A stretch of DNA of 64,000 bases from Dermatophagoides farinae (GCF_024713945.1 NC_134683.1:4341501-4405500); one strand, 5' to 3'; positions 38,255-62,134 are shown, counted from the first letter of the stretch. The notes: generated by a model from the sequence alone, not told the origin. Program-made: numbers and translations.

Positions 38255-40379
38255 TGTTGGTGTATTTTGCAGAATGATCAGAAAGATTTACAATCGAAAA
38301 GCAGCAACCGAAAATGAAGGAAAATAAAATTTGATGATCGAATCGAACATAGACGATCGACGATGATGATCAATTGAACGTGATGAATTTTTTGTTTCTT
38401 GACTTACCATTCGAGTGAAAAAAAACCCGATCAATCAAGTTGTTCGAATTTTTTTTCATCACAAAATTCGAAAAAAAACATAACCCTATCGAAGGGGTTT
38501 TTCGATTTGTGTGTGTTCATGTCGATCAAACGAAGAAAAACCTGTTTTTATTGATTATCTATTACAAGGATGACCCCCGTTATTTACGCGTACTCTTTCA
38601 AAATGCTATTGACCTTTTTGATTGATCCGAATCAATCAATCAATCAATCAAAAAAAACAACAACAAAATGAATATTTTTTTTCATTCATAAAATATATTA
38701 TTATTATTATCATCAATGATTAGATATTTGAAATTTTTTTTTATTTTGTTTTGTTTTGTTGATAAATGAGGAAATTCTTTATCAAATTGAATTAATTAAT
38801 GATGATGATGATTGGTGATTGGGTGAATGATGATCATCCATTGTTCTGGTTTCATTTTTTTTGAACCATAAAAAATGTGTTGTTTTTTTGGTGAAAGAAC
38901 AGAAAAAAAAATGAAAACATCGACTTTAAATCAATTTGTGAGATATGAGGACGATTCATGCATGACATGACGCTGACGATGATGATGATGATGATGATGA
39001 ATCGAACGAATAAACAAAAAATAAAACGAAAACAGTGAAAGAAAAAAAAATTCAAAAAAAAGAATGATGCTAAAAGATATCGATTGATTGAATGAGATAT
39101 GATTTGTTTTTCTTCTTCTTCGAATAAAATGTTTTTATTTTTTTTTTTTTTTTTTGTTTGATTTACAAATTCAGTTTGAATATCATCATCATCATCATCA
39201 TCGAGTGAAGAAATTCAAAGAATCAAAGTATATATTGGTTATCAGAAATTTATTATTGTTTGGTGATCATAATGTTGTTGTTGTTGTTGTTAAAGAACAT
39301 TGAACATTTTTAATAATAATAATAATGATGACAAGCTTTTGTTTCGTGTATATATATATATATTCAACGCCAGAAAAAATTAAAACAAGAAAAAAAAAGA
39401 AATTCGGATTACAATTCAAATTAATTTATGCGTATTTTGTTTCATCAATCAAAATAATAAATGTGTGTTGTTTATATTGGTTGTGATGATTATATTGACT
39501 GAATGTTTTCATCAGAAAAAAAAACTGTGGAAATATATTAGAATCATACAATGATGTTATTATACTAATGGAAAAAACAAAATTCGATTGTGATTGTGTG
39601 TGTGTGCATGTATGTTTGTTTTGGATCATTTGGATCCATTGATATCAGATTCAAAACGATAAAAATCAAATCGAAATACAAAATAGATATAGATAGAAAA
39701 CATGCAAATTTAGAGAGAAGATATTATTGTGAATGGTATATAGGATTGACAATATAACTGATTGGAACTGATTGATCAATCAATCGATTTGATGAAAAAA
39801 AAATTTTTTTTTTTTTATTATAAATGGACCATTTGTTTTCAATTGATAAAAATATAAACAGTACACACACACACACACACAGACAAACAACGAAACAAAC
39901 AAACAAACAAAAAACATCTAACATTTGTGATGGATACCTTCTATCATAAAGAAAAAAAAATTTTTTGAACTTTTTGTTTGTTTATCGATTGATTGATTGA
40001 TTGATCTCGAAAAAAATTTTCATTATCATGTTATTGTTGTATTATATGTTTTCTAAATCATTCTCATTAATTATGAATCAATAATTTCTAATAATAATTT
40101 CATATATATGGTGAATAATGATAACATACAAACACACACACACACACACACATACATTAACAAACGATGATGATGATGATGATGATAATGACCAAAAAAA
40201 AAGAAATAGAAAACGGAACCAAAAAAAAAAAAAATCATAACAAAACAGAATGTTTGTGTATAAACAGAGCATTTCAAAAGGAGATGTTGATATTAGTAAT
40301 GATTATGAATGGTAATTTTGATGGCTAAATTTGATTCTTAATGATTAATAATAATCCAATCATTGTTCTATGGTTTTTT
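38255..40379. other. Gene-free region, includes FOXK 3' flank
   Basis: 2.1 kb with GAT repeats (38978-38999; 40165-40186), (CA) at 39863-39881 and 40134-40151, CAAT runs (38630-38650), T/A homopolymers and (TA) at 39350-39362. No coding sequence supported. The FOXK 3' UTR should lie at its right end. Confidence 0.5.
40134..40186. repeat. Compound (CA)n / (GAT)n microsatellite
   Basis: CA run at about 40134-40151 followed by a GAT run at 40165-40186. Confidence 0.9.
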
Positions 40380-49824
<9,445 letters not shown>

Positions 49825-52800
49825 ATGGAATCATCAGCTCCAGTATTGAAACGAATAAATTTTTTGCCAAACAATCAAAATCAAAATGTATCGATTGCAT
49901 GGAAAAATCTCCGTTATGAAGTGAATAATCGATTCATTTTTGGTGGTGGACGAAAAGTGATTCTACGACGTATGAATGGCCATCTTGAATATAATAGTCT
50001 AAATGGATTTCTTGGACCAAGTGGTGCTGGTAAAACGACACTTCTTAATTGTTTGAATGGCAAATATCAATCTGGACTCAGTGCCGATTCGCAAATCTAC
50101 ATCAACCAACGAGAGAGTGATAAACCGAGAATAAGATACATTCAACAACATGTCCATGAAACGATAATCGGTTCGATGACAGTTCGTCAGGTGCTTTACT
50201 ATGCCTTTCGATTCAACAATAGCTACAAGCATGGTCGATCCGAAATGGATAAACAGATGACCAATGTCCTCGATCAACTGTTGCTCGATCACAAAGTTCT
50301 CGACAGAAGGTTCGATCTTTGCAGTGGAGGCGAACAAAAACGTATTGCTCTTGCCCAAGAATTGATGTCATTGAAGGCACCGAAATTTTTGTTCGTCGAT
50401 GAACCGACCACAGGGTTGGATAGTCATGCCGCATTGTTGATGGTACGTTGTCTACGAAAGTTGGCTGACAATCCACAGAATCGATTGACTATTCTGGCAT
50501 CGATACATTCGCCCAACTCGGACATTCTCAAATTGTTCGACAAACTCTACATATTGGCAAAAGGTGGTGTCTGCATCTACTCTGGATTGCCATCATTGTT
50601 ACAGCAGAATCTTCACGACCACATTGGTCATGTGCAAGATCGAAGCAAACCGCCGATTGAAGAATATCTGGCCATCGCCTGCAAAGGAACTGACGATGAA
50701 AATGTTCGTCGATTAGGAGAAGCTACTTGGTCACAACAACAAACCGAATTAAAACAAGTCATACCGCAGATGAAATTCTTACCACAAGGAATCCATGTCA
50801 ACCATAAGAGATTTTCATTCGGTGATTTTCTGATTCAAATGTCAAGAATGTTTGTATTAACATTTATCAAACAAGTCGATTCGCGTATCATTACATTAAT
50901 CATGATAGCGTCGATGTGTTTTGTCCAAACAAATCTCTATGATTCGGATATCGTCACACCTAATACTTGTGTGTCAGCTGCCAATTTAAGCGAATCGAAT
51001 GAAAAACAAAATCAAACCTGTCTAGAACAAATCAAAGATGATTATCGTGTTGAATTTTATTTACATTTTCAATGTTTTTTCATTATGATGCTTGGCTATC
51101 TACTTAGCGGGATTAGTAGTTTAACATTATCATCATTAATGAAAATATTCAAGAATGAACATCAAAATGGTAAGTTTTTTTGAATTTAAAATGATCAACA
51201 ATTGATTACTTTGATTAATTTCCTCTCTACAGGTTGGTACAGTGTTGGTGTTTCATATTGGTCCATTGTCATTGTTCGATTAATTGATTTTACAATCATC
51301 GCATTACATGTGACAACATTGATGTATTTCTTAATCGATCATAGCTATGTTGATAATGGTCAGTTCAATTGGTATCGATTCATCAGTTTTTTCCTATTTT
51401 TATGGATGTTCATTGTTTACCTACAATCAATGGGACAATTGTTGAGTTTGGTTTTCGCCAGTTTATCCGACATTGCTGTCGCCATTTCGTTTATTGTTTA
51501 TGCATCCATTGATTTTAACAATGGTTATATGTTCCCGTATAATCATATTGTTATGATGACAAGTAAAATCATTAGCAATTTGATTGGATCAAGAATTATT
51601 AAGAATGGGTTGGTTTATTCATTTTACGGTATTGATCGTTGCGATACGGATGAAATTTCGTCCGTATTGATTGGTCATGATATTGATCCTGATACGGTTT
51701 ATATTGATCTATATCGAATCGTAATCAATTCAATCATTCTACGTTTATTAACGTTAATATTAATGATGTTTAAATTACAAGGATTCCGCCGCAACCATCA
51801 TCATTGGTTCGTGTTACGAAGAGACCAATCACCATCTGTAAATCGGGTAGATTTTATCCCGATTGATTATGATGATTTAAATAATAATCATGAATCATTT
51901 AATGGCACTGATGATGATCAACGTATGAAATCAGCAGTGGAAATTGAATTTGACAGATTTGCGAAAAATCGCATTATCATTGCTTGGAGGTCATTAAGTT
52001 TATTTAATTGTGGCTCAATATTTGAATTACGTTCTGCCACCGATCTTGAACAACCGAAGTATATACTGCGTAATCTGAATGGTCAATTTCGTTTTGGCAC
52101 ATTGAATGCTTTGATGGGCACGTCTGGAGCTGGCAAGACTTCTTTTCTCAAAGTGTTGAATGGACGGGACAAGACTCGATTGAGCAGTGAAACCAAATTC
52201 TACCTAAGCAAGTTCACACCACTTAGGACCTGTTATATAACTCAAGAGATTTCTTGTCATCTGACACCGGGATTGACGGCACTTCAAAGTCTCATATATG
52301 CAAGCAGATTGAAAAATCTTGGTGAAAATATCGATCATAAACAGAAGGCTATGGCCATGTTGGAAGAACTGGACATTGCCGACACAGCCAACACATTGGT
52401 CAATAAGTGTTCTGGTGGTCAACGAAAACGATTGGCAGTGGCTTTGGAACTAATGTCGCTACGAATGCCCAATTTCATTTGTATCGATGAACCAACCAGT
52501 GGTTTAGATTCGAATTCAGCCGAAGTGATCGTTACATGTTTGCGAAAAATGTCACATAAACACAACATCACCATAGTGGCAGCCATTCATCAACCGAATA
52601 CTGAAATGTTAATGCTTTTTGATCAGGTTTACATCCTGGCTAGAGGTGGTGCTTGCATCTTCTCGGGACCACCATCACAAATCAGTGACCATCTCCAGCA
52701 AGTTTGTAACGACGATAATGGTGATGGCGATGATAAATTTGCCGTTGAAGAAATGATGAAATATTCTAGTTTGAATCATCTGGATCAACAAATCAGAACA

Positions 52801-53938
52801 TTGGTTCAATCGACAAACGAATCAATTTTGGATGATCAATTATTGACGGATACACAATACATTTTAGATGGACCACAGATGAATCGAACAAGATTTTCAT
52901 TACAATCAATCAGAATATTAATCGAACGTCAATTCTATTTCTACATTGGCAGTCCAATGGCAAGATTTTTGATTTTGGCTGTCACCACATTTACTATGTT
53001 GAATGGTTTGGTCATAAAAAGTTTAATTGATCCAGATATTGCCTATAGAAATGGTTGCATTAGTTTGGACGAAGATTTATTGGATTGTAATCATTCGATT
53101 GAAGGAAGATTAGAACTTTATATTAGTTATCAATACGCCAATTGTTGTCTAAATAATTTCGGCATAATTTGTTTTATATTTTTCGCAATGATTTTTACAT
53201 CACAAAGAAAATTATTTCAAATTGAACATCGTAATGGTAAGTGTTTGTTGGTTTGTTTGTTGTTTTTTTTCATTTTCGTTTTGTTTTACAGGATGGTATA
53301 GTTCAGGTACATTCTATGTGGCCAAAGCAATTTCTGATTGGATGCTGATGATACCATCAATCATCATCTATCCGTTTATCGTTGATATTTACTCATCAGT
53401 TCGTCCATATGTTCCTTATTATATGATCATCATCACCATATTGCCAGTGATTGCATTTCAAGGTGCTAGTTATATATTGTCTATTTTGTTTGGTCGAAAT
53501 CCATTAAATTTATATATATCACTACCGATTTTATCGCTACTATCGGTTTTTTGTGCAATGTCACCACATGCATTATCACATTTGGCATTTAAATTGTTGG
53601 CAACATTCAATCTTTTCCGATATCAAAATGAAGCCATTTTATTGTTGATATTTGGTTTCGGACGTTGTAATGATAGAGAAATACAGATTATTTTGTATGA
53701 ATTCGGTTATCGACATGATGATTATTTTTATTATTGTATTCTGATGACTGCTGTTAATGCATTGCTATATCAAACCATGGCCATTACATTGTTTTGTATT
53801 CGACATAATCCATTTGAAAATCGTCGTAAACGTATTGCACGTATCGAATATTTAAATCAACGAAAATTACCATCGAAAGTAATTTTTCCCGGACTTGGTT
53901 GTTCGAATGATTGTTTCTCTATTAAAACAATTCAGTGA
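49825..53938 (+). CDS. Full-size ABCG transporter (NBD-TMD-NBD-TMD)
   Basis: Three exons, 49825-51169, 51233-53236 and 53292-53938, 1331 residues. ABCG proteins are ATP-driven exporters of sterols, lipids, pigments precursors and xenobiotics, with the nucleotide domain first. NBD1: Walker A GPSGAGKTTLLNCLNGK, signature CSGGEQKRIALAQELM, Walker B FLFVDEPTTGLDS, H-loop SIHSPNSD. NBD2: GTSGAGKTSFLKVLNGR, CSGGQRKRLAVALELM, FICIDEPTSGLDS, AIHQPNTE. Each NBD is followed by a hydrophobic ABC2-type membrane domain. The join between halves lies inside exon 2 with no stop, so this is one protein rather than two genes. Both introns are phase 1 and fall at the same place in each half (EHQNG|WYSVG and EHRNG|WYSSG). 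Metazoan ABCGs are normally half-size; the substrate is unknown. Confidence 0.92.
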
Positions 53939-54003
53939 ATTAAGTTTTTTGTTTTTATTCCCATAAATTTTTGTATAATTAAATCTTCAAAATTTTGTGA
54001 TTA

Positions 54004-54009
54004 AATAAA
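54004..54009 (+). terminator. ABCG poly(A) signal
   Basis: AATAAA 66 bases after the ABCG stop and only 59 bases before the next ATG, consistent with separate transcripts but very tight spacing. Confidence 0.45.
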
Positions 54010-54067
54010 TTTGGTCCATTTTTTTGCATATTTAATCCTTGATTAAAATTCGAGAAATTGAAAAAAA

Positions 54068-56708
54068 ATGTCCTCATCATCATCATCATTATTATTACCA
54101 AGATTTGTACGTGATTATCAATGGAACGAAGTGAAAATTCTGAAACAATTTGGTCCATTAATTTTAATTGAAAAACGTCAACAAAGTCAACAACAATTGG
54201 ACCATTCAAAAATGACGAGCACGAAATCATTACCATTGACACAAAATCGATATGAAATTCTTTATCAAATGAATAATGTGAATAATCAAGAAATGAATAT
54301 TTTATGGCAAACGAATAATGTACAGGAAATATTACGACGTTTTCGTTATATTGAAACAATTCTAGCGACAACATTCACCAGGAATATGATGCAAAAAAGT
54401 CGTTGTATACGATTCGTTTCAACCATAATAACGACAATGATTGATCATCCAAATTGGCATGATATTCATATTGCTGCTTTTGTGAGTTTCGTTTGTGTTT
54501 GAGATTGAATATTTGGTGATTGGTTTTTTTTCATTTTCTATTTTTGATTTGTAGCACGGATTAATTGATTATTTTAAAAAACGTAATTTCCATACCAACG
54601 AAATCACTGTGCGAAATGAACCAGATAATTTTACTGTGCTACATATAGCAATTATGAAACAAAATGATTCAATAGTCGAACGTATTGTTCAATGTGCAAA
54701 ACCACCAGATTCGATTGTCGGTCTGGTTGATTTCGAAGGAAATTCACCACTACATTTAGCTGCAATGTGTAGTAATTTGAAAATATTCAAAACAATCACC
54801 ACCATGTTATCCATGGATAATAAACATCGATGTTTATTACAGTTGAAAAATCGTGCTGGTTTAAATCCAATCGAGATAATTGTACGTAATTCACGCAAAG
54901 AAAATCTTTTGCATCTAATGAAACAAACAGGTTTGACAGCCAGAATGTTAACAATTATTATTGGTGATCACGAATTCTTGCAACAAATTGATAACGAAAA
55001 AATCGTTCCATTCACTGATGGTGATCTGGTGGATATGGATTTCAGCCACATGAATAATGGTGGCTGCCCATTACATTGGATAATCAGGAAAGAAACAATG
55101 AAAAAAATGCTACAATATTTCGATTGTAATACACCAAATTTTCGTAATGAAACACCATTGATTACGGCGATAAAATCGAATAATTTTGATTGTTCATTAT
55201 GTTTATTGCTTCATGGTTCGGATCCAAATCATGGTGATCTAAATGGTGATACTGGTCTTCATCATGCTGTACGATTGTCGAATAAATTGATGATAAAATC
55301 TCTATTAATTTTTGATGCTGATATCGATGTAAGAAACAACATTATTGGTGAACAGCTGAATCCATATCAAGTGGCAACAAAACGTCAGGATCAAGAAGTG
55401 GTAAAATTATTCGATTCATTTATGGAAGCCCGACGAACAGCGATGGAAAATCCACCACCACCACCACCAATGGTTTTGAATCCAAATCAACAGCAGCAGC
55501 AATGTTGTTATTATTTAAATGTTTCCAAAACAGAAACGAAAACAAAAATGAAAAAATCAAGATTAATCTGTTTCGATGGCGGTGGAATCAAAGGTCTGTT
55601 TACCATACAAATGATGATTGAATTGGAAAAATGTCTTGTTCAAAAACAACGTAATCTCAAAAAACAAGAATCATTATTATTATCTGATTATTTTGATTGG
55701 ATTGCCGGCACAAGTACCGGTTCAATAATTGCGTATTTATTTTCACAACAAAAATCTTTGAACCAATTACGTTTGTTGTATTTTAATTTTAAAGATGAAA
55801 TTTTCCACGGTAATCGGCCATATTCAACGGATAAATTGGAATTTTTATTGAAAACACAATTAGATGGTAATAAATCAATGGAAGATGTGTGGAAACAATC
55901 GGCAAAACATTTATTGATTGCTGCATGTCGTATTGATTGTTATCCACCTAGATTGCAATTATTCTGCAGCCATCATCAGAATCAAACGAATAAAATGTTT
56001 GTATGGCAAGCATTAAGGGCATCATCAGCGGCACCAACTTATTTTCATCATTATCCACCATATATTGATGGCGGTTTGATGTCGAATAATCCAACAATGG
56101 ATGCCATTACGGAATATTTTCATTATGAGCAACAACAACAACAACGTCGACAACAACGACAGCAATCAACAGAATTTCGAAAATTGGATCTTGTATTATC
56201 ATTCGGTACGGGCATGATACGACATCAGGAACGTAAAAATTTTTCTGCTGCATTCGATAAATTTAATTATTTTCTTGATTTTCGTTCATTCGTCAACGAT
56301 CTATCGTATCGTCATCATCATCAATCATGGACATATGGTAATGAATTGGCAGCACAGATGAAAACACAGGTAACCAATTGTAATGATCATATTGTATCAC
56401 GTTCATTATTATGGTGTTCATGTTTAAATATCACTTATTGTCGTTTGAATTCATTATTAACGAAAAAAATTCCACTAGATGAATCACGTAATGATGAACT
56501 GGTACAGGCATTATGGGATGTTAAATTGTATTCATTGAAACAATGGAATTATTTTAATAAAATTATTGATTGTTTATTATCATCAGATGATGATGATGAT
56601 GATGATAATGGTAATGGTGAAGATGGTGGCAATAATAATCAACAATCAGCCACTAGCCAAAGTGATGATGATGATGATGATGATGATATATTTCATGATC
56701 CAAGCTAA
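54068..56708 (+). CDS. PLA2G6: Calcium-independent phospholipase A2 (PLA2G6/iPLA2-beta)
   Basis: Two exons, 54068-54481 and 54555-56708, 855 residues. iPLA2-beta hydrolyses membrane phospholipids to free fatty acid and lysophospholipid, in membrane remodelling and signalling. After an N-terminal segment, ankyrin repeats run from about 155 to 430 (FTVLHIAIMKQND, GNSPLHLAAMCSN, GCPLHWIIRKE, ETPLITAIKSNN, GDTGLHHAVRLSN). A patatin domain follows: oxyanion-hole DGGGIKG at 479-485, nucleophile Ser525 in GTSTG and the catalytic Asp643 in DGGLMSNNP. These are all expected features, so it looks active. Odd points are a poly-Pro/Gln spacer before the patatin domain, a Gln/Arg insertion within it (EQQQQQRRQQRQQ) and an acidic poly-Asp C-terminus. 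It starts 129 bp after the ABCG stop. Confidence 0.95.
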
Positions 56709-58847
56709 AAGAGATGATGATGATTAAAATTAGAAAATTTTTTTTTTTTCGCAAATTATTAGCCATTCAAACAGACACAAAGACACACACACACACACTT
56801 ACCTGTTGTTTATTGTTTGTTGTTATTATTGACAAATTCCCAGAGATAATGTGTGAGTATTTCAATCTATTCAAATGAATAATGAGAGCATATCGTCACC
56901 TGGTTTTTGTCGTTGTTGTTGTTAAGTTTTTTGTTGTGGTGGTGGTGAATCCCGAGTTTGAAAACGAAAAAAAACTATTCTTAAAGAGAAAAAAAATTGA
57001 GGTTTATGATCATCAATAAGTTTAATTTTTGTTATTATTATATTATCGTTGCTGTTGAATTGTTTGGAAAGAAAAGTTCTGATTGTTCATTGAAGCACAA
57101 CTACGAATACGACGACAACAACAACAAAAAAAATTGAATGAATGAATGAAAGAAAATTGTCATCAATGGATAATGATTAATGGTAATGATTTTATATCAG
57201 ATATAATGAGAAAAAACAGCCCGCATTTGTGTTCAGATTAATTTAATTGTTCACCATGATCATCATCATCAGCGGCATTCACTGAAATTTCACAAATAAT
57301 GGTCATTCATGTTTTGGTGCATTATTGTTATTGACCTTTAATCATGTCCAGTTTTTTTTAGAAAAAAGAAGGAAAAAAACCTTTCAAATCAACGATCGAT
57401 TGATGAAACCATACATCTAGAGAGAGAAAGAGAGAAAGAATTTGAGAATAAAAATGTTTTCTCTGTACTGTTTTGTTCACTTACCCGTGTTTTGTTTGTT
57501 TTTTTTTCAAATAAACGGTCCGTAACAAATAACAACTATTCAACCAAACGACCATGAATGGCCATGATTGATTTTCTATTTGTCCATATATTATTGTATA
57601 TTACGGATTTGTGTATTTTATAAATCGACCAAAAAGATGAGATTTCATTTTTTTTCCTGTTCATTTAAAAAAAAAATAGTAAACGGATCTTTTTTATTTT
57701 GCAAAACCAAAACACATTTTAATTGTTGTTGTTGTTGTTGTTGATATATCCGGGTAATTTGAACTCTATGAATGGTGGAATAATATCCGTTCATATTTAT
57801 CGATTTAATGGACCATGAATGAAGACAATTTTTTCCTGGACATTTTTGTATGTGTGTGTGTGTATGATTTGCATAAAACACAACACACAGACAGATAGAC
57901 ACGTGATCATCATTTTGGATGATCACGAAATCGTCATCATCATCATCATCATCATGGCTTATGAAGAAAAGTTTTTCATGGTGCACACAAATTCACAGCA
58001 GAGATTAATCATTAAAAAAAAGAGGTGAGAACATTTTTTGTTTGGGTAATGTTTTAGCATAATTTAATGATGATGATGGGAAAAAGAAAATTTTTTTCTT
58101 TTTTTCCATTTGATTTCACAGGGTCCATTTGTTTTTCCATTGCAATGAAAAACTTTTTGTTTGTTTGTTTGTTTACAACATTCAGATATTTTTCTTTTTC
58201 GAGCAAATTTTTCATACCACACACACACACATGGAAAAACAAATAAAAAGAAAAAGATTCATTTGTCCAATGATTCTGGAATTTCATTGGTCAACAAATC
58301 AAGTTTTGCATGACCTATGATGATGATGATGATGATTATTTGACTTTTTACATCTGACAAAAGGTCATCGATTTGAATATTAATGTGTGAGTTGTACATA
58401 AATACCCAGTATATTAAGAACGAATTTGCATTCGAAATTATCGATTATCATGTGTTTATATATAATTGACAGTTTTTTTTTGTTTGTCGATAATTAAAAA
58501 CAATGATGATGATTATGATGATAACAAATTTAGATCATCATCATTAGAAAAATGTATCATTTCATTTTTTCTGGTTGCTTCGCTTCGTTTGTTTTTAACA
58601 ATGTGATAAAATGGATCAAACACGATTGTTGTTGATGATGATCCATCATCTTTACCAACACAATCGATGATGATGATGATGATACCATTTACCATTTTAA
58701 TATGAATGACGATAATGCAAGATGATTTTCAAGATTTTTTTTTCTCTCTTTCGTTCGCTCTCTCTTTTTTCTTGAAATTGAAATAGAAAAAAAAAATTTG
58801 AAATTTCATATTTTCTCTTTCGAACACACGACAAATAACCGGCTGTA

Positions 58848-58871
58848 ACCACCACCACCACCACCACCACC
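58848..58871. repeat. (ACC)n trinucleotide repeat
   Basis: About eight ACC units; not in a gene I can support. Confidence 0.9.
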
Positions 58872-61500
58872 ATCAACGACCGAGATACACTCACCAGCAC
58901 AGTCATCACCGCGGTGTTCAAAGCAGCAGCAGCAGCAGTTGTATACAATCATTCGTCGCTGTCATTCATTGGCTTGAGATCAAAAACATTCGAATTTTTT
59001 TTTTGTTTTTTGTTTTTGTTTTTGTTTTCTACAAAAACCGGTGTTTTGAATCGATCAATCAATCGATTTATCGATTTGTTATTGATATCAACGGTATAAA
59101 CAACAACAACAACAAAAAAATCATCATCATCAACATCTTTATTATCATAAAAACGATTTCTGTCTGTGTGTGTGTGTATGTGTGTTTGTTCCGTTTGTTG
59201 TTATTGATCGATTTCAATTTTGAAAAACAAATTAGAAAACAACAACAACAACAACAATAAATTTCCGATCAATTGAATAAAGTTTTTTTTTTCTTCAAAT
59301 TGATTCAATCACCATCAACACCACCACCACCATCACCAACGTTTATCAAATCCACCAGCAAATTATTATTCATCAAACAGAAAATGAACAATGAATTGAC
59401 CCGGATGTTATATTGTGTTGTTGCTGTTGTTGTTGTTTGAAAAAAAAACATTGCGGATGCGTTTTTCAAATATACAAATTGAATGAAATTTAAATTTTTT
59501 TTTTCCATCTTTAAATAATAGCTTGATGCTGTTTTTTTTCGGTTGAAATAACAACAACAACAACAACAACAGCAGCAGCAGCATCATGATGAATAATTAT
59601 TATTCTGTTGTATGTGTGCATTGGCTATAATTTTTTTTTCCTTCAAAATTTCGGGTGCAATTCTCATTTGGACACAACGCACACACACACACACACCTGG
59701 ACTTTTCATGAATTTTATCTATGATGATTTTTCCATAATACGTGTGTGTATGTGTGTGTGTATTAGTACACATAAACACCCATCATCGGTGATATGGTCG
59801 AATGGTTTTTCATTCTCTAGACAAATTTTTTTTTTCGGTGTGTGTGTTTAATTTTGTCATCATTCGTTCGTTCGTTTTGTTTTTTTTGGCTGATCCACAA
59901 CACAACGACAAAGCTTTGATGAGCATCATTTTGTGTTTGTGAATCATCATCATCATAATCATCATCATTGTGCTTTAACACAGGTAAGAGAAAATATGAA
60001 ACAACAACAACAACAAAAAAAAACACATCTATCTAAAGTACTGAAAATAGTTTTTTTTTTTGAATTTTTCAATTTTTTCTGTCTTTATTTTTGTAATATA
60101 TTTACATGTGTGAAGTGAGTTTTTTTTTGTTTGTTTGTTTGTTTGTTGGCATTTGCATTTACATTGCATTATGGACATGTTTTTTTTTGACATGCACGCA
60201 TATACACACACAAATCCAAAAATTATTTATTTATGGCCATATATCCATATGATATAATAATAATAATCATCATCATCATCATAATATCATTTCTTCATTG
60301 AATTTTGGTATCATTATAATCATCATCATCATCATCATCCAATGAAATGTTACAAATGCCTTGAAGATGATTTGTGGATGATGATCATCTTTTTTTTTGG
60401 GTGATGGTGATTATTTGATGTTTTCGTGATCACCATCATTCACCATCATTACCATTCATTCATTGAATCATTGTTAAAGATTATACAAATACACACACAC
60501 ACACACACAAATGTTTAGTGGATTGTGAAATGTTTGATACCTATATACCTTGGTATTCAACAACAACAACAACAAAAACACTTTAGACATGGACATCGTT
60601 TAAATTGTAGATATTTTTTTTTATCTTGCTTGAAAATCCGGATGCTACAATCGGTTTTTCAATTACCATCATCATCATCATCATCATCATTGTTGTTGAT
60701 GATGGTGAACCTGCATGGTATGAAAATAGAAAAAAAAACATTTAATCGGCAGTAAAAAAAAAATTCTCTTTTTGTATCCTATTTGCGTTCACACACACAC
60801 ACACACACAAAAGACTAACGAACGAATCAATCGAAATTGGTTTTTTTTTGGTGGAAAAAAAATAAAATCTATTATTAGAGATCTAAATTAGATTTTCAAT
60901 CATTCATCATCATCATCATCATCATCACAATCACAACGACAACATCGAGCTATCGACGATAGATGAATCAATTTTCTTGGTTTTTTTTTGCGAAAAAGTT
61001 TTCTGTCGTTTTTCTCTTTATTCGATGATGGTATCATCATCATTGAATTTTTTTCTTCTATCGAAATTATCATTTTTTTTTGCATTATCGTCGTCGTCGT
61101 TTTTTGTTGTTGTTGTTGTTGTTGATGGTCGGTAAAGAAACATTTTTTTCGATTATTTTCAACAAAATGTTGATTGATTGATTGAAAATTGTTTTTGGTC
61201 GAAAAAAAAAGTTGCTGAAATCATCATCATCATAATCATCGAATCGATTGTCTTTTTAAATGCATTTTTTTTTGTCTTAACAAAACGATGATGTGTGTTC
61301 CTGGAACGACCAAAGATAGTCCTACAAGGGAGATTATCGACAATGTATGTGTGAAAGTGATGAGAAATGAAATAGTAAACACTCATCTATCAAAGATTTT
61401 CATATTTCAATCGGTCAATTGTGGTCAATGATGATGATGATGATGATGATGTTTTCGAAACGAAGAAAATGGAAATTTTTTTTCTGATTATCGATCGATT

Positions 61501-61527
61501 ATGATGATGATGATGATGATGATGATG
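61501..61527. repeat. (ATG)n trinucleotide repeat
   Basis: Nine ATG units in a row, the longest of the GAT/ATG-type repeats that pervade the window. The open frame that starts here is a product of the repeat. Confidence 0.9.
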
Positions 61528-62134
61528 GATCATAATGTTTTCGCACTTTTCTTCTGTGTATTTTTTTTTTTAATCCACCTTTTTGTTTTTTGTTTGAAAC
61601 ATGATGATACATCATTCATCTGCATTCGAATTTTTTTTTTGTTTTTAGTTTGCAATTTATACTTCCGATGTATAACACCATTTTTGGATGGTCCAAATTT
61701 TTTGTTGTTGTTGTTGTTTTGATTCGCCCAAAAAACAAAATCTTGTACTTGTTTTTGATGTCAAGATCTCTCTATTGTATGTATATATACGTGATTTATG
61801 ATCTATCGCTGTTGTTGTTGTTGTTCCAGGAACACAAGTTCATCAAAATGTAATGTTTCCAAAGAAAACATTGAATAATAATAATGATACATTTGACCTG
61901 TTGAATTTGTTTTTTTTTTACTTGATGATGATGAAAATGTGTTTTCAATGAAGTGGATCCTATAATTAATAATTTTTTTTTTGTTTCTGAGATGAAAAAT
62001 TATGATTACATTTTTGATTGTTTTTTTTTTAACAAATTTTTTTTTCATTTCGTTTTCTTTTTTTTTTTTGTTTGCTAAATAGGGAACACAAGTAAAAGTA
62101 AAAAGTGATTTGGATTCGTGAAAACAAAAAAAAA

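Larger units (their letters stand above)
56709..62134. other. Gene-free repeat-rich region (5.4 kb)
   Basis: No gene supported. CA/TG tracts (56783-56797; 57847-57862; 59677-59696; 60490-60509; 60789-60808), ACC repeat at 58848-58871, GAT/CAT tracts (57935-57954; 58318-58334; 60319-60338; 60904-60927; 61429-61450; 61501-61527), GTT tracts (57724-57742; 61107-61124), AG/TC tracts. A good donor (CAG|GTAAGAG, intron from 59984) and a strong T-tract acceptor (AG at 62081-62082) could bound a 5' UTR intron of the next gene. Confidence 0.5.

Noticed and set aside
61501-61722. 73-codon open frame starting with nine Met
   Set aside because: Product of the (ATG)n repeat followed by Phe-rich T-tracts; no protein features.
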